64,000 bases of DNA from Streptomyces sp. TRM49041. Lineage in GTDB: Bacteria; Actinomycetota; Actinomycetes; Streptomycetales; Streptomycetaceae. The notes under the pieces are model-generated. The model was given only the letters and a program-made list of their open reading frames with translations, had not been told where the DNA came from and ran no database searches. Where the stretch lies: NCBI RefSeq assembly GCF_008271805.1, contig NZ_VSRY01000170.1, forward strand, positions 1-64,000, written 5' to 3'. Both the position numbers and the translations under genes were made by a program. Below are positions 8,141-19,698 of the stretch, one piece after another (the first letter of the stretch is position 1; each line of letters starts with the position of its first letter).

Positions 8141-9310
8141 GTGCAGGAAACCGACCTCTGGAAGACGCTACCGGCGGGCCAGCAGCCCGACTGGCCGGAT
8201 CAGGCCGTTCTCACGGCGGTACGGGGGCGGCTCGCGGCGGCCCCCGCGCTCGTCGACGCGGACGACGTACGGGAGCTGCGGTCGCTGCTGGCCGCCGCGG
8301 CGGCGGGCGAGGCGCAGATCGTGCAGACCGGGGACTGCGCGGAGGACCCCGCCGAGTGCACGCCCGGCTATGTGGCGCGCAAGGCCGCGCTCCTCGACGT
8401 ACTGGCCGGGGTCATGAAGGCCCGTACGCACAAGCCGGTCATCCGCGTCGGCCGGCTCGCCGGCCAGTTCGGCAAGCCCCGGTCGAAACCGACCGAGGTC
8501 GTGAACGGCGTCGAACTCGCCTCGTACCGGGGCCACATGGTCAACAGCCCGGAGCCGGACCCGGTGCTGCGCCGCCCCGACCCCGAGCGGCTGTGGGCCG
8601 GGTACCGGGCCGCCGCCGACGTCATGGAGATACTCGGCCGACACGGCGGGCGGCGCCCCTTCCCTGCCGAGGCGCCGGTGTGGACCAGTCATGAGGCGCT
8701 GCTCCTCGACTACGAGGGGCCGATGCTGCGGACCGGGCCGGACGGCTCGCTGCTGCTGACGTCGACGCACTGGCCGTGGATCGGTGAGCGTACGCGCGAG
8801 CTGGACGGCGCCCATGTCGCTCTGCTGGCGGCGGTCGCCAACCCGGTGGCCTGCAAGGTCGGCCCTTCCATGACCGCCCCCGAGCTGCTCGCGCTGTGCG
8901 AGCGGCTGGACCCGGGCCGCGAACCGGGCCGGCTGACGCTGATCTCCCGGATGGGCGCCGGGACGGTCGCCGAGCGGCTGCCGGAGCTGGTGCGCGCGGT
9001 GCGCGAAGCCGGGCACCCGGTGCTGTGGCTCTGCGACCCGATGCACGGCAACACGGTGAGCGCGCCGGGCGGGGTGAAGACCCGGTACGTCACCACCGTC
9101 GTCCAGGAGGTCCTGGAGTTCCAGGCGGCCGTGACCGACAACGGCGCAGTGGCCGCCGGTCTGCACCTGGAGACCACTCCGGACGACGTCACCGAGTGTG
9201 TGCTCGACGCGTCGAGCACCGGTGAACTCGGCGACAAGTACACGACGTTCTGCGATCCCCGGCTCAACGCCCGGCAGGCTTTCGAGGTCGCCTCCGCCTG
9301 GCTCGGCTGA
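8141..9310 (+). CDS. Class II 3-deoxy-D-arabino-heptulosonate 7-phosphate synthase
   Basis: It condenses erythrose 4-phosphate with phosphoenolpyruvate, the entry step of the shikimate pathway. The 389-residue protein is a plant-type (class II) enzyme: LWKTLPAGQQPDWPD, the metal-binding GDCAED, RVGRLAGQFGKPRS, KVGPSM, CDPMHGNT and HLETTPDDVTEC occur in the expected order. It is shorter than the usual housekeeping actinobacterial enzyme, as is typical of PhzC-like copies in secondary metabolism, and probably lacks the aromatic amino acid feedback extension. The GTG start is supported by GGGAGG. It opens an operon running to chorismate synthase and lies downstream of the tandem operator. Confidence 0.93.
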   Translation: MQETDLWKTLPAGQQPDWPDQAVLTAVRGRLAAAPALVDADDVRELRSLLAAAAAGEAQIVQTGDCAEDPAECTPGYVARKAALLDVLAGVMKARTHKPVIRVGRLAGQFGKPRSKPTEVVNGVELASYRGHMVNSPEPDPVLRRPDPERLWAGYRAAADVMEILGRHGGRRPFPAEAPVWTSHEALLLDYEGPMLRTGPDGSLLLTSTHWPWIGERTRELDGAHVALLAAVANPVACKVGPSMTAPELLALCERLDPGREPGRLTLISRMGAGTVAERLPELVRAVREAGHPVLWLCDPMHGNTVSAPGGVKTRYVTTVVQEVLEFQAAVTDNGAVAAGLHLETTPDDVTECVLDASSTGELGDKYTTFCDPRLNARQAFEVASAWLG

Positions 9311-9336
9311 CCCGGCTGAAGAAGGAGCTTCCCTCC

Positions 9337-10107
9337 ATGCAAGGAAAGACCGCTCTGGTCACCGGCGCCGCGGGCGGCATCGGCGACGCGATCGTCCAGG
9401 CCCTCGCCGAGCGCGGGGTACGGGTGGCGGCCGTCGACCGTGACGCGGACCGGCTCCGTGACCGGGCCAAGGCCGCCGTGGAACAGGACCTGCGCGTCTA
9501 CGCGTTCCCCGCCGACATCACGTCGAGCGCCGAGGTCGACTCGCTGGTCGACGACGTCGAGGCGCTCGTCGGGCCCGTCGACTACCTCGTCAACGGCGCC
9601 GGGGTGCTGCGGCTCGCCGAGGCCCGCTCGCTCACCGACGATGAGTGGGCGACCACGTTCGCCGTCAACACCACCGGTGTCTTCTTCGTCTCCCGGGCCG
9701 TCGTCAACCGGATGGTGACCCGCGGGCACGGCGCGATCGTCACCGTCGCGTCGAACGCCGCCGGCACGGCGCGCACCGAGATGTCCGCGTACGCCGCTTC
9801 GAAGGCGGCCGCGACCATGTTCACCAAGTGCCTGGGCCTGGAGGTGGCCAAGTACGGCATCCGGGCCAACATCGTGGCGCCCGGCTCCACCTACACCCCG
9901 ATGCTCACCTCCATGTGGAAGGACGAGCAGGGCGCGAACGCCTCCCTCGACGGCGTGCCGGAGGCGTACCGCGTCGGCATACCGCTGCGGAAGCTCGCCC
10001 AGCCGGGAGACGTCGCCGACGCGGTGGTGTTCCTGCTGTCGGACCGGGCGTCGCACATCACCATGCACGACCTGACCGTGGATGGAGGTGCGGCGCTCGG
10101 TGTCTAG
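9337..10107 (+). CDS. EntA-like short-chain dehydrogenase (dihydro-hydroxyanthranilate/dihydroxybenzoate dehydrogenase)
   Basis: A classical 256-residue SDR: TGAAGGIG for NAD, NGAG, catalytic Ser in VTVASNAAG and YAASK. The segments ANIVAPGSTYTPM and DRASHITMHDLTVDGGA are hallmarks of 2,3-dihydro-2,3-dihydroxybenzoate dehydrogenases (EntA/DhbA). Because the next two genes are PhzD and PhzE, the likely substrate is trans-2,3-dihydro-3-hydroxyanthranilate, oxidised to 3-hydroxyanthranilate. That route is known from anthranilate-derived Streptomyces products. It lies 26 bases after the DAHP synthase, with AAGAAGGAG before the ATG. Confidence 0.88.
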   Translation: MQGKTALVTGAAGGIGDAIVQALAERGVRVAAVDRDADRLRDRAKAAVEQDLRVYAFPADITSSAEVDSLVDDVEALVGPVDYLVNGAGVLRLAEARSLTDDEWATTFAVNTTGVFFVSRAVVNRMVTRGHGAIVTVASNAAGTARTEMSAYAASKAAATMFTKCLGLEVAKYGIRANIVAPGSTYTPMLTSMWKDEQGANASLDGVPEAYRVGIPLRKLAQPGDVADAVVFLLSDRASHITMHDLTVDGGAALGV

Positions 10108-10156
10108 GACCGGCACGACCACCCCCTTCCGTACCCGTCGACCGAGGACCAAGCCC

Positions 10157-10843
10157 ATGGCCGGCATACCGCCGATCAGTCCCTATCCGATGCCGTCCGC
10201 CGCCGACCTGCCGGTGAGCACACCGGCCTGGACAGTGGACCCCGACCGTGCCGTGCTGCTCGTCCACGACATGCAGCGGTACTTCCTGTCCCCCTTCCCG
10301 GCCGGTGAGCAGCCCGTCTCGGCGCTGGTGACGCACACCGCGCGGATCCGGCAACGGTTCGCCGCGCTCGGTGTCCCCGTCGCGTACACGGCGCAGCCCG
10401 GCGGCATGGACGAGCGGCAGCGTGGCCTGCTGAAGGACTTCTGGGGGCCCGGCATGGCGCCGAGCGCCGAGCACCGCCAGGTCGTCGATCCGGTGGCGCC
10501 GCGGCCGGGCGACTGGGTGTTCACCAAGTGGCGCTACAGCGCCTTCCACCGGACGGAGCTGCTGGACCGGATGCGGTTCGCGGGCCGCGACCAGCTCGTC
10601 GTCTGCGGCGTGTACGCGCACGTCGGTGTGCTGATGACGGCCGTCGAGGCGTTCAGCCACGACATCCAGCCGTTCCTGGTCGCCGACGCCGTCGCCGACT
10701 TCAGCGCGCGCGACCACCGTATGGCGCTGGAGTACGCGGCGGCCCGCTGCGCCGCGCTCACCACCACCGACGAGCTGCTCGCCGGGCTCCCCGCCCGGCC
10801 GGCGGTGCCGGGCGGCGTGGCCGCGGGGAAGGAGGCGTCATGA
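10157..10843 (+). CDS. phzD: PhzD-type isochorismatase
   Basis: A 228-residue enzyme that hydrolyses 2-amino-2-deoxyisochorismate to trans-2,3-dihydro-3-hydroxyanthranilate and pyruvate. The sequence matches PhzD along its length: LLVHDMQRYF with catalytic Asp38, YTAQPGGM, QRGLLKDFWGPGM, FTKWRYSAF with Lys124, and VVCGVYAHVGV. There is no aryl-carrier domain, which separates it from EntB. The ATG at 10157 gives the N terminus usual for PhzD (MAGIP-ISPYP); the longer frame from 10082 would overlap the previous gene. Its stop overlaps the PhzE start (ATGA), which implies translational coupling. Confidence 0.93.
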   Translation: MAGIPPISPYPMPSAADLPVSTPAWTVDPDRAVLLVHDMQRYFLSPFPAGEQPVSALVTHTARIRQRFAALGVPVAYTAQPGGMDERQRGLLKDFWGPGMAPSAEHRQVVDPVAPRPGDWVFTKWRYSAFHRTELLDRMRFAGRDQLVVCGVYAHVGVLMTAVEAFSHDIQPFLVADAVADFSARDHRMALEYAAARCAALTTTDELLAGLPARPAVPGGVAAGKEAS

Positions 10844-12771
10844 CCGACGACCTGCTGTGCCGGGTGCTGTCGGCGAACCCGCCGCCGTTCGCCCTGGTGC
10901 ACCGCCCGGAGGCGACCGGGCCCGACCGGGTCGATCTGCTGGTCGGTACGGTGGGCGAGGCGGGGTCGCTGGCCGAGCTGCCCCTGCCGGAAGCGGCGGC
11001 CCCGTCGGAACCGGCAGACCCGGCCGGTGCGGCCGGTGCGGCCGGTGCGGCCGGTGCGGCCCGGCAGGACGTGCTCGCGCTCGTCCCGTACCGGCAGATC
11101 GCCGAGCGCGGCTACGACGCCCCCGACGACGGGGAGCAGCTGCTCGCCATGGTCGTGGAGGAACAGACGACGCTGCCGCTCACGGAGGTACTGCGACGCG
11201 TACCGGACCTCCCGGTGCCGCTGCTCGACGGCGGCGGGTTCGACATCGACGACGAGACGTACGCGCGCACCGTCCAGGACGTCATCGACCGGGAGATCGG
11301 CACCGGCGAGGGCGCCAACTTCGTCATCAAGCGCTCCTTCGTCGCCGACATCGGCGACTACTCGGTGGCGACCGCGCTGCGGTTCTTCCGCCGGCTCCTG
11401 GAACGGGAGTCCGGCGCGTACTGGACGTTCGTCGTGCACACCGGGGACCGCACGTTCGTCGGAGCGTCACCCGAGCGGCACATCAGTGTCACCGGCGGCC
11501 GGGCCGTGATGAACCCGATCAGCGGCACATACCGCTACCCCGAGTCCGGGCCGACGCTCTCCGGCGTCATGGAGTTCCTCGCCGACCGCAAGGAGTCCGA
11601 CGAGCTGTACATGGTCGTCGACGAGGAACTGAAGATGATGGCCCGGGTGTGCGACGAGGGCGGGCGGGTCGTCGGCCCTCGGCTCAAGGAGATGGCGCGG
11701 CTCGCGCACACCGAGTACTTCATCGAGGGCGACACGCGTCTGGACCCCCGCGAGATCCTCCACGAGACGCTGTTCGCGCCGACCGTCACCGGCTCGCCGC
11801 TGGAGAGCGCCTGCCGGGTCGTCAACCGGTACGAGCCGGAGGGCCGCGGCTACTACAGCGGGGTCCTCGCCCTGATCGGCCGGGACGCGGAGGGTTTCCG
11901 CACCCTGGACTCGGCGATCCTGATCCGTACCGCCGACATCGACGCGGCCGGGCGGATGCGGATCGGGGTCGGCGCGACCCTGGTGCGCCACTCGGACCCG
12001 CGCTCCGAGGTCGCCGAGACCCGCGCCAAGGCCGCCGGCCTGCTGAGCGTGCTGGGCGACACCGGCCCGCGCCGGCTGGGCGAACACCCTTCCGTGCGGG
12101 CAGCGCTGGACCGGCGCAACGACGGCATCGCCGGGTTCTGGCTCGCCGACGGCGACGCCCGGGCCGGGCACGCGGTGCCGGCGCTGGCCGGGCGGGCGGT
12201 GCTGGTGGTCGACGCGGAGGACACCTTCACCGCGATGATCGCCCATCAGCTGCGCGCCATGGGGGCTCGGGTGACGGTCCGCCGCTACGACGAGCCGTAC
12301 GACTTCGGCCCGTACGACCTGGTGGTCATGGGTCCGGGTCCGGGCGATCCGCAGGACACGGGCCATCCGAAGGTCGCGCACCTGGGGGCGGCGATCGACA
12401 GGCTCCTCACCGAGCACCGGCCGTTCCTGGCGGTGTGCCTGAGCCACCAGGTGCTCAGCGCCCGCCTCGGCCTGGACCTGGTCCGCCGCGAGCGGCCCAA
12501 CCAGGGCGTGCGGCGGGAGATCGACCTGTTCGGGCGGACCGAGCGGGTCGGCTTCTACAACACCTTCGCCGCGCGCTGCCCGGACGAGAAGACCGAGACG
12601 CCGGTCGGTGTGGTGGAGGTCAGCTCGGACCCGAAGAACGGCGAGGTGCACGCGCTGCGCGGGCCCGGCTTCCGGTCCCTGCAGTTCCACCCGGAGTCGG
12701 TGCTGACCGAGGACGGGGTCCGCATCGTGGGCGACGCGCTCAGCGGGCTGCTCGCGGAGCGGCCCGTATGA
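10840..12771 (+). CDS. phzE: PhzE-type 2-amino-2-deoxyisochorismate synthase
   Basis: A 643-residue fusion in PhzE order, chorismate-binding domain first and glutamine amidotransferase last. PISGT at 226-230 is the PhzE-type variant of the signature (PIKGT in PabB, PIAGT in TrpE). The amidotransferase has Cys533 (AVCLSHQ) and a FHPES motif. The predicted reaction is chorismate plus glutamine to 2-amino-2-deoxyisochorismate. No PhzF, PhzB or PhzG is present, so phenazines are not the product. An Ala/Gly stretch near residue 62-73 comes from four copies of a 9-base unit (11023-11058). ATGA overlaps link it to the genes on both sides. Confidence 0.93.
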   Translation: MTDDLLCRVLSANPPPFALVHRPEATGPDRVDLLVGTVGEAGSLAELPLPEAAAPSEPADPAGAAGAAGAAGAARQDVLALVPYRQIAERGYDAPDDGEQLLAMVVEEQTTLPLTEVLRRVPDLPVPLLDGGGFDIDDETYARTVQDVIDREIGTGEGANFVIKRSFVADIGDYSVATALRFFRRLLERESGAYWTFVVHTGDRTFVGASPERHISVTGGRAVMNPISGTYRYPESGPTLSGVMEFLADRKESDELYMVVDEELKMMARVCDEGGRVVGPRLKEMARLAHTEYFIEGDTRLDPREILHETLFAPTVTGSPLESACRVVNRYEPEGRGYYSGVLALIGRDAEGFRTLDSAILIRTADIDAAGRMRIGVGATLVRHSDPRSEVAETRAKAAGLLSVLGDTGPRRLGEHPSVRAALDRRNDGIAGFWLADGDARAGHAVPALAGRAVLVVDAEDTFTAMIAHQLRAMGARVTVRRYDEPYDFGPYDLVVMGPGPGDPQDTGHPKVAHLGAAIDRLLTEHRPFLAVCLSHQVLSARLGLDLVRRERPNQGVRREIDLFGRTERVGFYNTFAARCPDEKTETPVGVVEVSSDPKNGEVHALRGPGFRSLQFHPESVLTEDGVRIVGDALSGLLAERPV

Positions 12772-13103
12772 AGGCCGCGGTGGTGTGGTGGGAGCTGGAG
12801 GGCACCGGCCTGACGGCCGCGTCGCTGCGGGGTTTCCTGCGGGACGAGGCGGTCGACCGGTTCGCCGGTGTCGAGGGGCTGCGGCTGAAGTTCTGGATCT
12901 CGGACCCGGAGACCGGGCGCTGGGGTGCCGTACTGCTGTGGGAGTCGGCCGAGGCGGCCGCGGCGCCGCTGCCGGCGCGGGCCGCCGAGCTGATCGGGCG
13001 GCCGCCCGCGCAGTACACGCTCTTCGACGTGGAAGCCGTCGTGGAGGGGCGGCACACGGACCCGGACCTGTCGCCGGCGGGCCTCGCCCGGGTGGTCCCG
13101 TGA
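12768..13103 (+). CDS. YdhR-like ferredoxin-fold protein (putative small monooxygenase)
   Basis: A 111-residue protein. GLRLKFWISDPETGRWGAVLLW resembles the central strand of the YdhR family, dimeric alpha/beta-barrel proteins related to antibiotic biosynthesis monooxygenases. It starts inside the PhzE stop (ATGA) and its own stop overlaps the shikimate kinase start (GTGA), so it is translated with the pathway enzymes. Its role may be oxidation of a phenolic intermediate or an accessory one; the family has few characterised members. Confident as a gene, modest on function. Confidence 0.65.
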   Translation: MKAAVVWWELEGTGLTAASLRGFLRDEAVDRFAGVEGLRLKFWISDPETGRWGAVLLWESAEAAAAPLPARAAELIGRPPAQYTLFDVEAVVEGRHTDPDLSPAGLARVVP

Positions 13104-13624
13104 CCCGGCCGGTCGTGGTGCTCGTGGGGCTGCCGGGCAGCGGCAAGTCGACCGTCGGGCGGCTCCTCGCGGACCGGCTGGGCGTCGGCTTCCGCGACAC
13201 GGACGCCGATGTGGAGCGGGAGGCCGGGCTGGCCGTCCGGGACATCCTCCTGGACCGGGGCGAGGCGGCGTTCCGCGTCCTGGAGCGGGAGGCGGTGGGG
13301 CGTGCGCTGGCCGGGCACCCGGGCGTCCTCGCGGTCGGCGGCGGCGCCGTCCTGGACGACACCACGCAGCGGCTGCTGGCCGGGCACCGGGTGGTGCACC
13401 TCGTGGTCGACCCGGCCACCGCGGCCGGCCGCGTCGGGACCGCCCGGTCCAGGCCCCTGCTCGCCGACGACCCGGCCGGTGAACTCCGTGTCCTGGCCTC
13501 GGTACGGACACCCATCTACGACCGGCTCGCCCGCGACCGCGTCCGGACGGACGACGACACTCCGGACGGCGCGGCCGCGGAGATCGTCGCATGGCTGGCG
13601 GCGTCGCGGGCGGCCACCGTCTGA
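13100..13624 (+). CDS. aroK: Shikimate kinase
   Basis: A 174-residue kinase that phosphorylates shikimate at O3. It shows a Walker A GLPGSGKST (8-16), FRDTDADVE for the substrate Asp, VGGGAV, and a SRPLL lid region. It is an operon copy in addition to the expected housekeeping aroK. The GTG start overlaps the previous stop. The 103 bases after it hold three degenerate copies of a GGCGGACGCG unit and AAGGAG ahead of the transketolase. Confidence 0.9.
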   Translation: MTRPVVVLVGLPGSGKSTVGRLLADRLGVGFRDTDADVEREAGLAVRDILLDRGEAAFRVLEREAVGRALAGHPGVLAVGGGAVLDDTTQRLLAGHRVVHLVVDPATAAGRVGTARSRPLLADDPAGELRVLASVRTPIYDRLARDRVRTDDDTPDGAAAEIVAWLAASRAATV

Positions 13625-13727
13625 CGCGCCCTGGCGGACGCGCTGGGCGGCGGACGCGCCTGGCGGACGCGCCGGAAGCGCCCACTCCGAACTCGAAACC
13701 CTCTCCCTAAGGAGCCCTGAGCACACG

Positions 13728-15853
<2,126 letters not shown>

Positions 15854-15857
<4 letters not shown>

Positions 15858-17170
15858 GCGCCCCGGCGGCGACCGCCGCGACGGACCGGGTGCCCGCCGC
15901 CCGTATCCCCGGCTCGAAGAGCATCACCAACCGGGCGCTGCTGCTGGCGGCCGCCGCGTGCGGCACGAGCAGACTGCGGGCGCCGCTGGTCAGCGACGAC
16001 ACCGTGGCGTTCCGGCACGCGCTGGCCGGGATGGGCGTGCGGATCTCGGCGGGGCCCGGCGACGCCTACTGGGATGTGACCGGGCAGGGTCACGGGCCGG
16101 TGGGCGGCGGCCGGGTGTGGTGCGCCGACGCGGGGACCGCCGCCCGGTTCCTGCCGCCCTTCGCGGCGACCGGCGACGGCGCGTACGAGTTCGACGGCTC
16201 CGGGCAGTTGCGGGCCCGGCCGCTGGCGCCGCTGGTGGACGCGCTGACCCGGCTCGGGGTGACCGTGCGGGCCGCGCCGGGCGGGCGGCTCCCGCTGCGG
16301 GTGGCGGCGTCCGGCGTGTGGGGCGGCGAGCTGGTCGTGGACGGCGGGCTGAGCAGCCAGTACGTCAGCGGGCTGCTGATGGCGGCGCCGCTGATGCGCA
16401 GCCCGCTGACCGTACGCGCCCGGGACCTCGTCAGCCGCCCGTATGTCGACATGACGATCGCCCTCATGCGCCACTTCGGCGCGCGGGTGGACGATCTGTC
16501 GGCCGGCCGGCCCGGCGAGGAGCACGGCCAGGGCGCCGTCCGGATCGCGGCCGACGGCTACCGGGCGGCCGATCTGGACATCGAGCCGGACGCGTCGACC
16601 GCCTCGTACATGCTGGCGGCGGCCGCCGTCACCGGACGGAGCGTCACCGTGCCGGGCCTCGGGCACGGCAGCCTCCAGGGCGATCTGCGGTTCGCCGATG
16701 TGCTGCGCCGGGCCGGAGCCCTGGTGGAGGTCGGCGAGGACGCCACGACCGTCACCGGGACCGGGGACGGCCGGCTGCGGGGCGGGTTCGAGGTGGACAT
16801 GGGCGAGATCTCCGACACGTTCATGACATTCGCGGCGATCGCCCCGCTCTCCGACGCGCCGGTCACCATCCGCGGCATCGGACACGCGCGGCTGAAGGAG
16901 TCCGACCGGATCGCCGCCGTGGCCACGAACCTGGCCGCCTGCGGCGTCCGCACGGACACCGGCCGCGACTGGATCACCGTGCACCCGGCGGAGCCGCGGG
17001 CCGCGCGGATCACCTGCCACCGCGACCACCGGATCGCCATGGCGTTCTCGGTGCTGGGCCTGCGCGTGCCCGGCATCACCCTCGACGACCCGCGGTGCGT
17101 CACCAAGACCTTCCCGGGCTTCCACACGGAGCTGCGCCGGCTCTTCCCCGCCGCCGCCTCCGCCAACTGA
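15854..17170 (+). CDS. aroA: 3-phosphoshikimate 1-carboxyvinyltransferase (EPSP synthase)
   Basis: A 438-residue enzyme that transfers the enolpyruvyl group of PEP to shikimate 3-phosphate. PGSKSITNRALLLAA near residue 15-30, SSQYVSGLLMA, EPDASTASYMLAA and RLKESDRI follow the family pattern. It is an extra copy dedicated to this cluster, translationally coupled to transketolase by a GTGA overlap. The next gene starts 42 bases later. Confidence 0.93.
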
Positions 17171-17212
17171 CCGAGCAGAACACACTCCTACACGAAGGAC
17201 GACGAGGAAGAC

Positions 17213-18421
17213 ATGGCGAAGACAATCGTCGCGGGCGGCGGCATCGGCGGTCTGGCCGCGGCCCTCGGGATCGCCCGTCAGGGCCGGCAGGTCACGGTGC
17301 TGGAGCGCCGCGACACGTTCACCGAGCTCGGCGCCGGCATCCAGCTGGGCCCCAACGCGTTCCACGCACTCGACCGGCTCGGCGTCGGCGCGCAGGTGCG
17401 TGCCCGCGCCGTCTACATCGACGAGCTGCGCTTCATGGACGGCACCACCGGCGAGCGGGTCGCCTCCATGCCGCTGACCGAGGAGTACCGGCAGCGGTTC
17501 GGCAACCCGTACGCGGTCGTGCAGCGCGTCGACGTGTACGAGCCGCTGCTCGACGCCTGCCGCCGCCACCCGCGCATCGAACTGCGCAACGACGCGGCGG
17601 TCACGCGGTACGAGCAGACGGCGGGCGAGGTCACCGCGGTCCTCGCCGACGGCGAGCGGGTGACGGGCGACGCCCTGATAGGCGCCGACGGCATCCGCTC
17701 GGCGGTCCGCGGGCAGCTGGTCGACGACGGTGACCCGCGCGTGTCGGGCCACACCATCTACCGTTCGGTGATCCCGATGGAGGAGGTGCCGGAGGAGCTG
17801 CGCTGGAACACGGTCACGCTGTGGGCCGGACCCAAGTGGCACTTCGTGCACTACCCGATCGGCGGCGGCGCGTACTTCAACCTCGCCGCCACACGGGACG
17901 ACGGGGCGCAGGTGGCGGTCGTCGGCAAGCCCGCCGCACGGGACCATGTCCTCGAGGAGTTCCCCGACCTGGGCGAGACCGCGCGGCGGCTGCTGGAGCT
18001 GGGCCGGGACTGGAAGGCGTGGGTGCTCTGCGACCGCGACCCGGTCGAGCGGTGGACGGACGGACGGGTCGCGCTCCTCGGCGACGCCGCGCACCCGATG
18101 CTCCAGTACGCGGCCCAGGGCGCCTGCCAGGCCCTGGAGGACGCGGTCGTGATCGGCGAACTCCTCGCCGAGTGCGGCGCGGACGAGATCGTGCAGCGGC
18201 TGGAGAAGTACAACGCGGCCCGCCGTGAGCGCACGGCCCGGACCCAGCTGGTCGCCCGGGAGATGGGGCGGCAGCTCTACCACCCGGCCGGCGACGCGGC
18301 CCGGGAGCGCAACGCAATGCTCGGCTCGCTCTCCGCTCACGACATGTACGACAAGGTCGCCTGGCTGCACGGCGACTGCGGCTTCGGCGCGCCGGAGTCC
18401 GGTGACGGGGGCGGGCGTTGA
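17213..18421 (+). CDS. FAD-dependent aromatic hydroxylase, 3-hydroxybenzoate 6-hydroxylase-like
   Basis: A 402-residue group A flavin monooxygenase: the FAD-binding GGGIGGLAAA at 8-17, a GADGIRSAVR motif and GDAAHPMLQY near 290. HFVHYPIGGG and the C-terminal segment WLHG resemble 3-hydroxybenzoate 6-hydroxylase, which makes gentisate by para-hydroxylation. In this operon the likely substrate is 3-hydroxyanthranilate, which would give a 3,6-dihydroxyanthranilate (aminohydroquinone). A decarboxylating salicylate-hydroxylase-like reaction is an alternative. Its TGA overlaps the TTG start of chorismate synthase. Confidence 0.8.
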   Translation: MAKTIVAGGGIGGLAAALGIARQGRQVTVLERRDTFTELGAGIQLGPNAFHALDRLGVGAQVRARAVYIDELRFMDGTTGERVASMPLTEEYRQRFGNPYAVVQRVDVYEPLLDACRRHPRIELRNDAAVTRYEQTAGEVTAVLADGERVTGDALIGADGIRSAVRGQLVDDGDPRVSGHTIYRSVIPMEEVPEELRWNTVTLWAGPKWHFVHYPIGGGAYFNLAATRDDGAQVAVVGKPAARDHVLEEFPDLGETARRLLELGRDWKAWVLCDRDPVERWTDGRVALLGDAAHPMLQYAAQGACQALEDAVVIGELLAECGADEIVQRLEKYNAARRERTARTQLVAREMGRQLYHPAGDAARERNAMLGSLSAHDMYDKVAWLHGDCGFGAPESGDGGGR

Positions 18422-19608
18422 GCAGGTTGCGCTGGCTTACGGCGGGGGAGTCGCACGGTCCCGCGCTGGTGGCGACGCTGGAGGGTCTTCCGGCCGGTGT
18501 GCCGGTCACCACGGAGATGGTGGCGGATCATCTGGCGCGGCGCCGCCTGGGTTACGGGCGGGGTGCCCGGATGAAGTTCGAGCGGGACGAGGTGACGTTC
18601 CTGGGCGGGGTGCGGCACGGTCTGACGCTGGGTTCTCCGGTGGCGGTCATGGTGGGGAACACCGAGTGGCCGAAGTGGGAGAAGGTGATGGCGGCCGATC
18701 CGGTGGATCCGGAGGAGCTGGCGGCGTTGGCGCGTAACGCGCCGTTGACGCGGCCGCGGCCGGGTCACGCGGATCTGGCCGGGATGCAGAAGTACGGGTT
18801 CGACGAGGCGCGGCCGGTGCTGGAGCGGGCGTCGGCGCGTGAGACGGCGGCGCGGGTCGCGCTGGGGGCGATCGCCCGTTCGTATCTGCGGGAGACGGCC
18901 GGGATCGAGATCGTCTCGCATGTGGTGGAGCTGGCCGGGGCGAAGGCGCCGTACGGCGTCTACCCGGTCCCGGGCGATGTCGGGAGGCTGGACGACGACC
19001 CGGTGCGCTGTCTGGACGCGGACGCGTCGAAGGCGATGGTCGCCGAGATCGACCAGGCCCACAAGGACGGTGACACGCTCGGTGGCGTGGTGGAGGTCCT
19101 GGCGTACGGGGTGCCGGTCGGTCTGGGGTCGCATGTGCACTGGGACCGGCGGCTGGACGCCCGGCTCGCCGCGGCTCTCATGGGCATCCAGGCGATCAAG
19201 GGTGTGGAGGTCGGTGACGGCTTCGGTCTGGCGCGGGTGCCGGGGTCGCGGGCGCACGACGAGATCGTCGCCACCGACGAGGGTGTGCGGCGCGGTACCG
19301 GCCGCTCGGGTGGTACCGAGGGTGGTCTCACCACCGGTGAGCTGCTGAGGGTCCGGGCGGCGATGAAGCCCATCGCGACGGTGCCGCGCGCCCTGAGGAC
19401 GATCGACGTGACGACCGGGGAGGCGGCCGCCGCGCACCACCAGCGGTCCGACGTGTGCGCCGTGCCGGCGGCCGGGATCGTCGCGGAGGCGATGGTCGCG
19501 CTGGTGCTCGCGGACGCGGTCGCGGAGAAGTCCGGCGGCGACAGCGTGCCCGAGACCCGCCGCAACGTCCGCTCGTACCTCGACAACCTTCCCGGGCTCG
19601 GTAGTTGA
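18418..19608 (+). CDS. aroC: Chorismate synthase
   Basis: A 396-residue FMN-dependent enzyme converting EPSP to chorismate. LRWLTAGESHGPALVA at the N terminus, NAPLTRPRPGHADLAGMQKYG and TGRSGGTEGG are family signatures. The start is TTG at 18418, overlapping the previous stop. It completes an operon-borne supply line from carbohydrate to chorismate, although genes for dehydroquinate synthase, dehydroquinase and shikimate dehydrogenase are not here. A short hairpin at 19617-19635 follows the stop. Confidence 0.93.
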   Translation: MSRLRWLTAGESHGPALVATLEGLPAGVPVTTEMVADHLARRRLGYGRGARMKFERDEVTFLGGVRHGLTLGSPVAVMVGNTEWPKWEKVMAADPVDPEELAALARNAPLTRPRPGHADLAGMQKYGFDEARPVLERASARETAARVALGAIARSYLRETAGIEIVSHVVELAGAKAPYGVYPVPGDVGRLDDDPVRCLDADASKAMVAEIDQAHKDGDTLGGVVEVLAYGVPVGLGSHVHWDRRLDARLAAALMGIQAIKGVEVGDGFGLARVPGSRAHDEIVATDEGVRRGTGRSGGTEGGLTTGELLRVRAAMKPIATVPRALRTIDVTTGEAAAAHHQRSDVCAVPAAGIVAEAMVALVLADAVAEKSGGDSVPETRRNVRSYLDNLPGLGS

Positions 19609-19616
19609 CATAGTCC

Positions 19617-19635
19617 GCCGACGCCGATTGTCGGC
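19617..19635 (+). terminator. Weak hairpin between chorismate synthase and wrbA
   Basis: A 6-bp GCCGAC/GTCGGC stem with a 7-base loop lies 8 bases after the chorismate synthase stop. It may attenuate rather than end the long operon. Confidence 0.35.
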
Positions 19636-19698
19636 CGCTCCCCCGCCCGCGCAGGGTGGGACCGATCAGAACACGCCGATGAGGGAGCCCTGCTACTC

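Noticed and set aside
10840..12771. Evidence for a phenazine cluster
   Set aside because: PhzD and PhzE are present but PhzF, PhzB and PhzG are not, and an EntA-like dehydrogenase diverts the intermediate to 3-hydroxyanthranilate.
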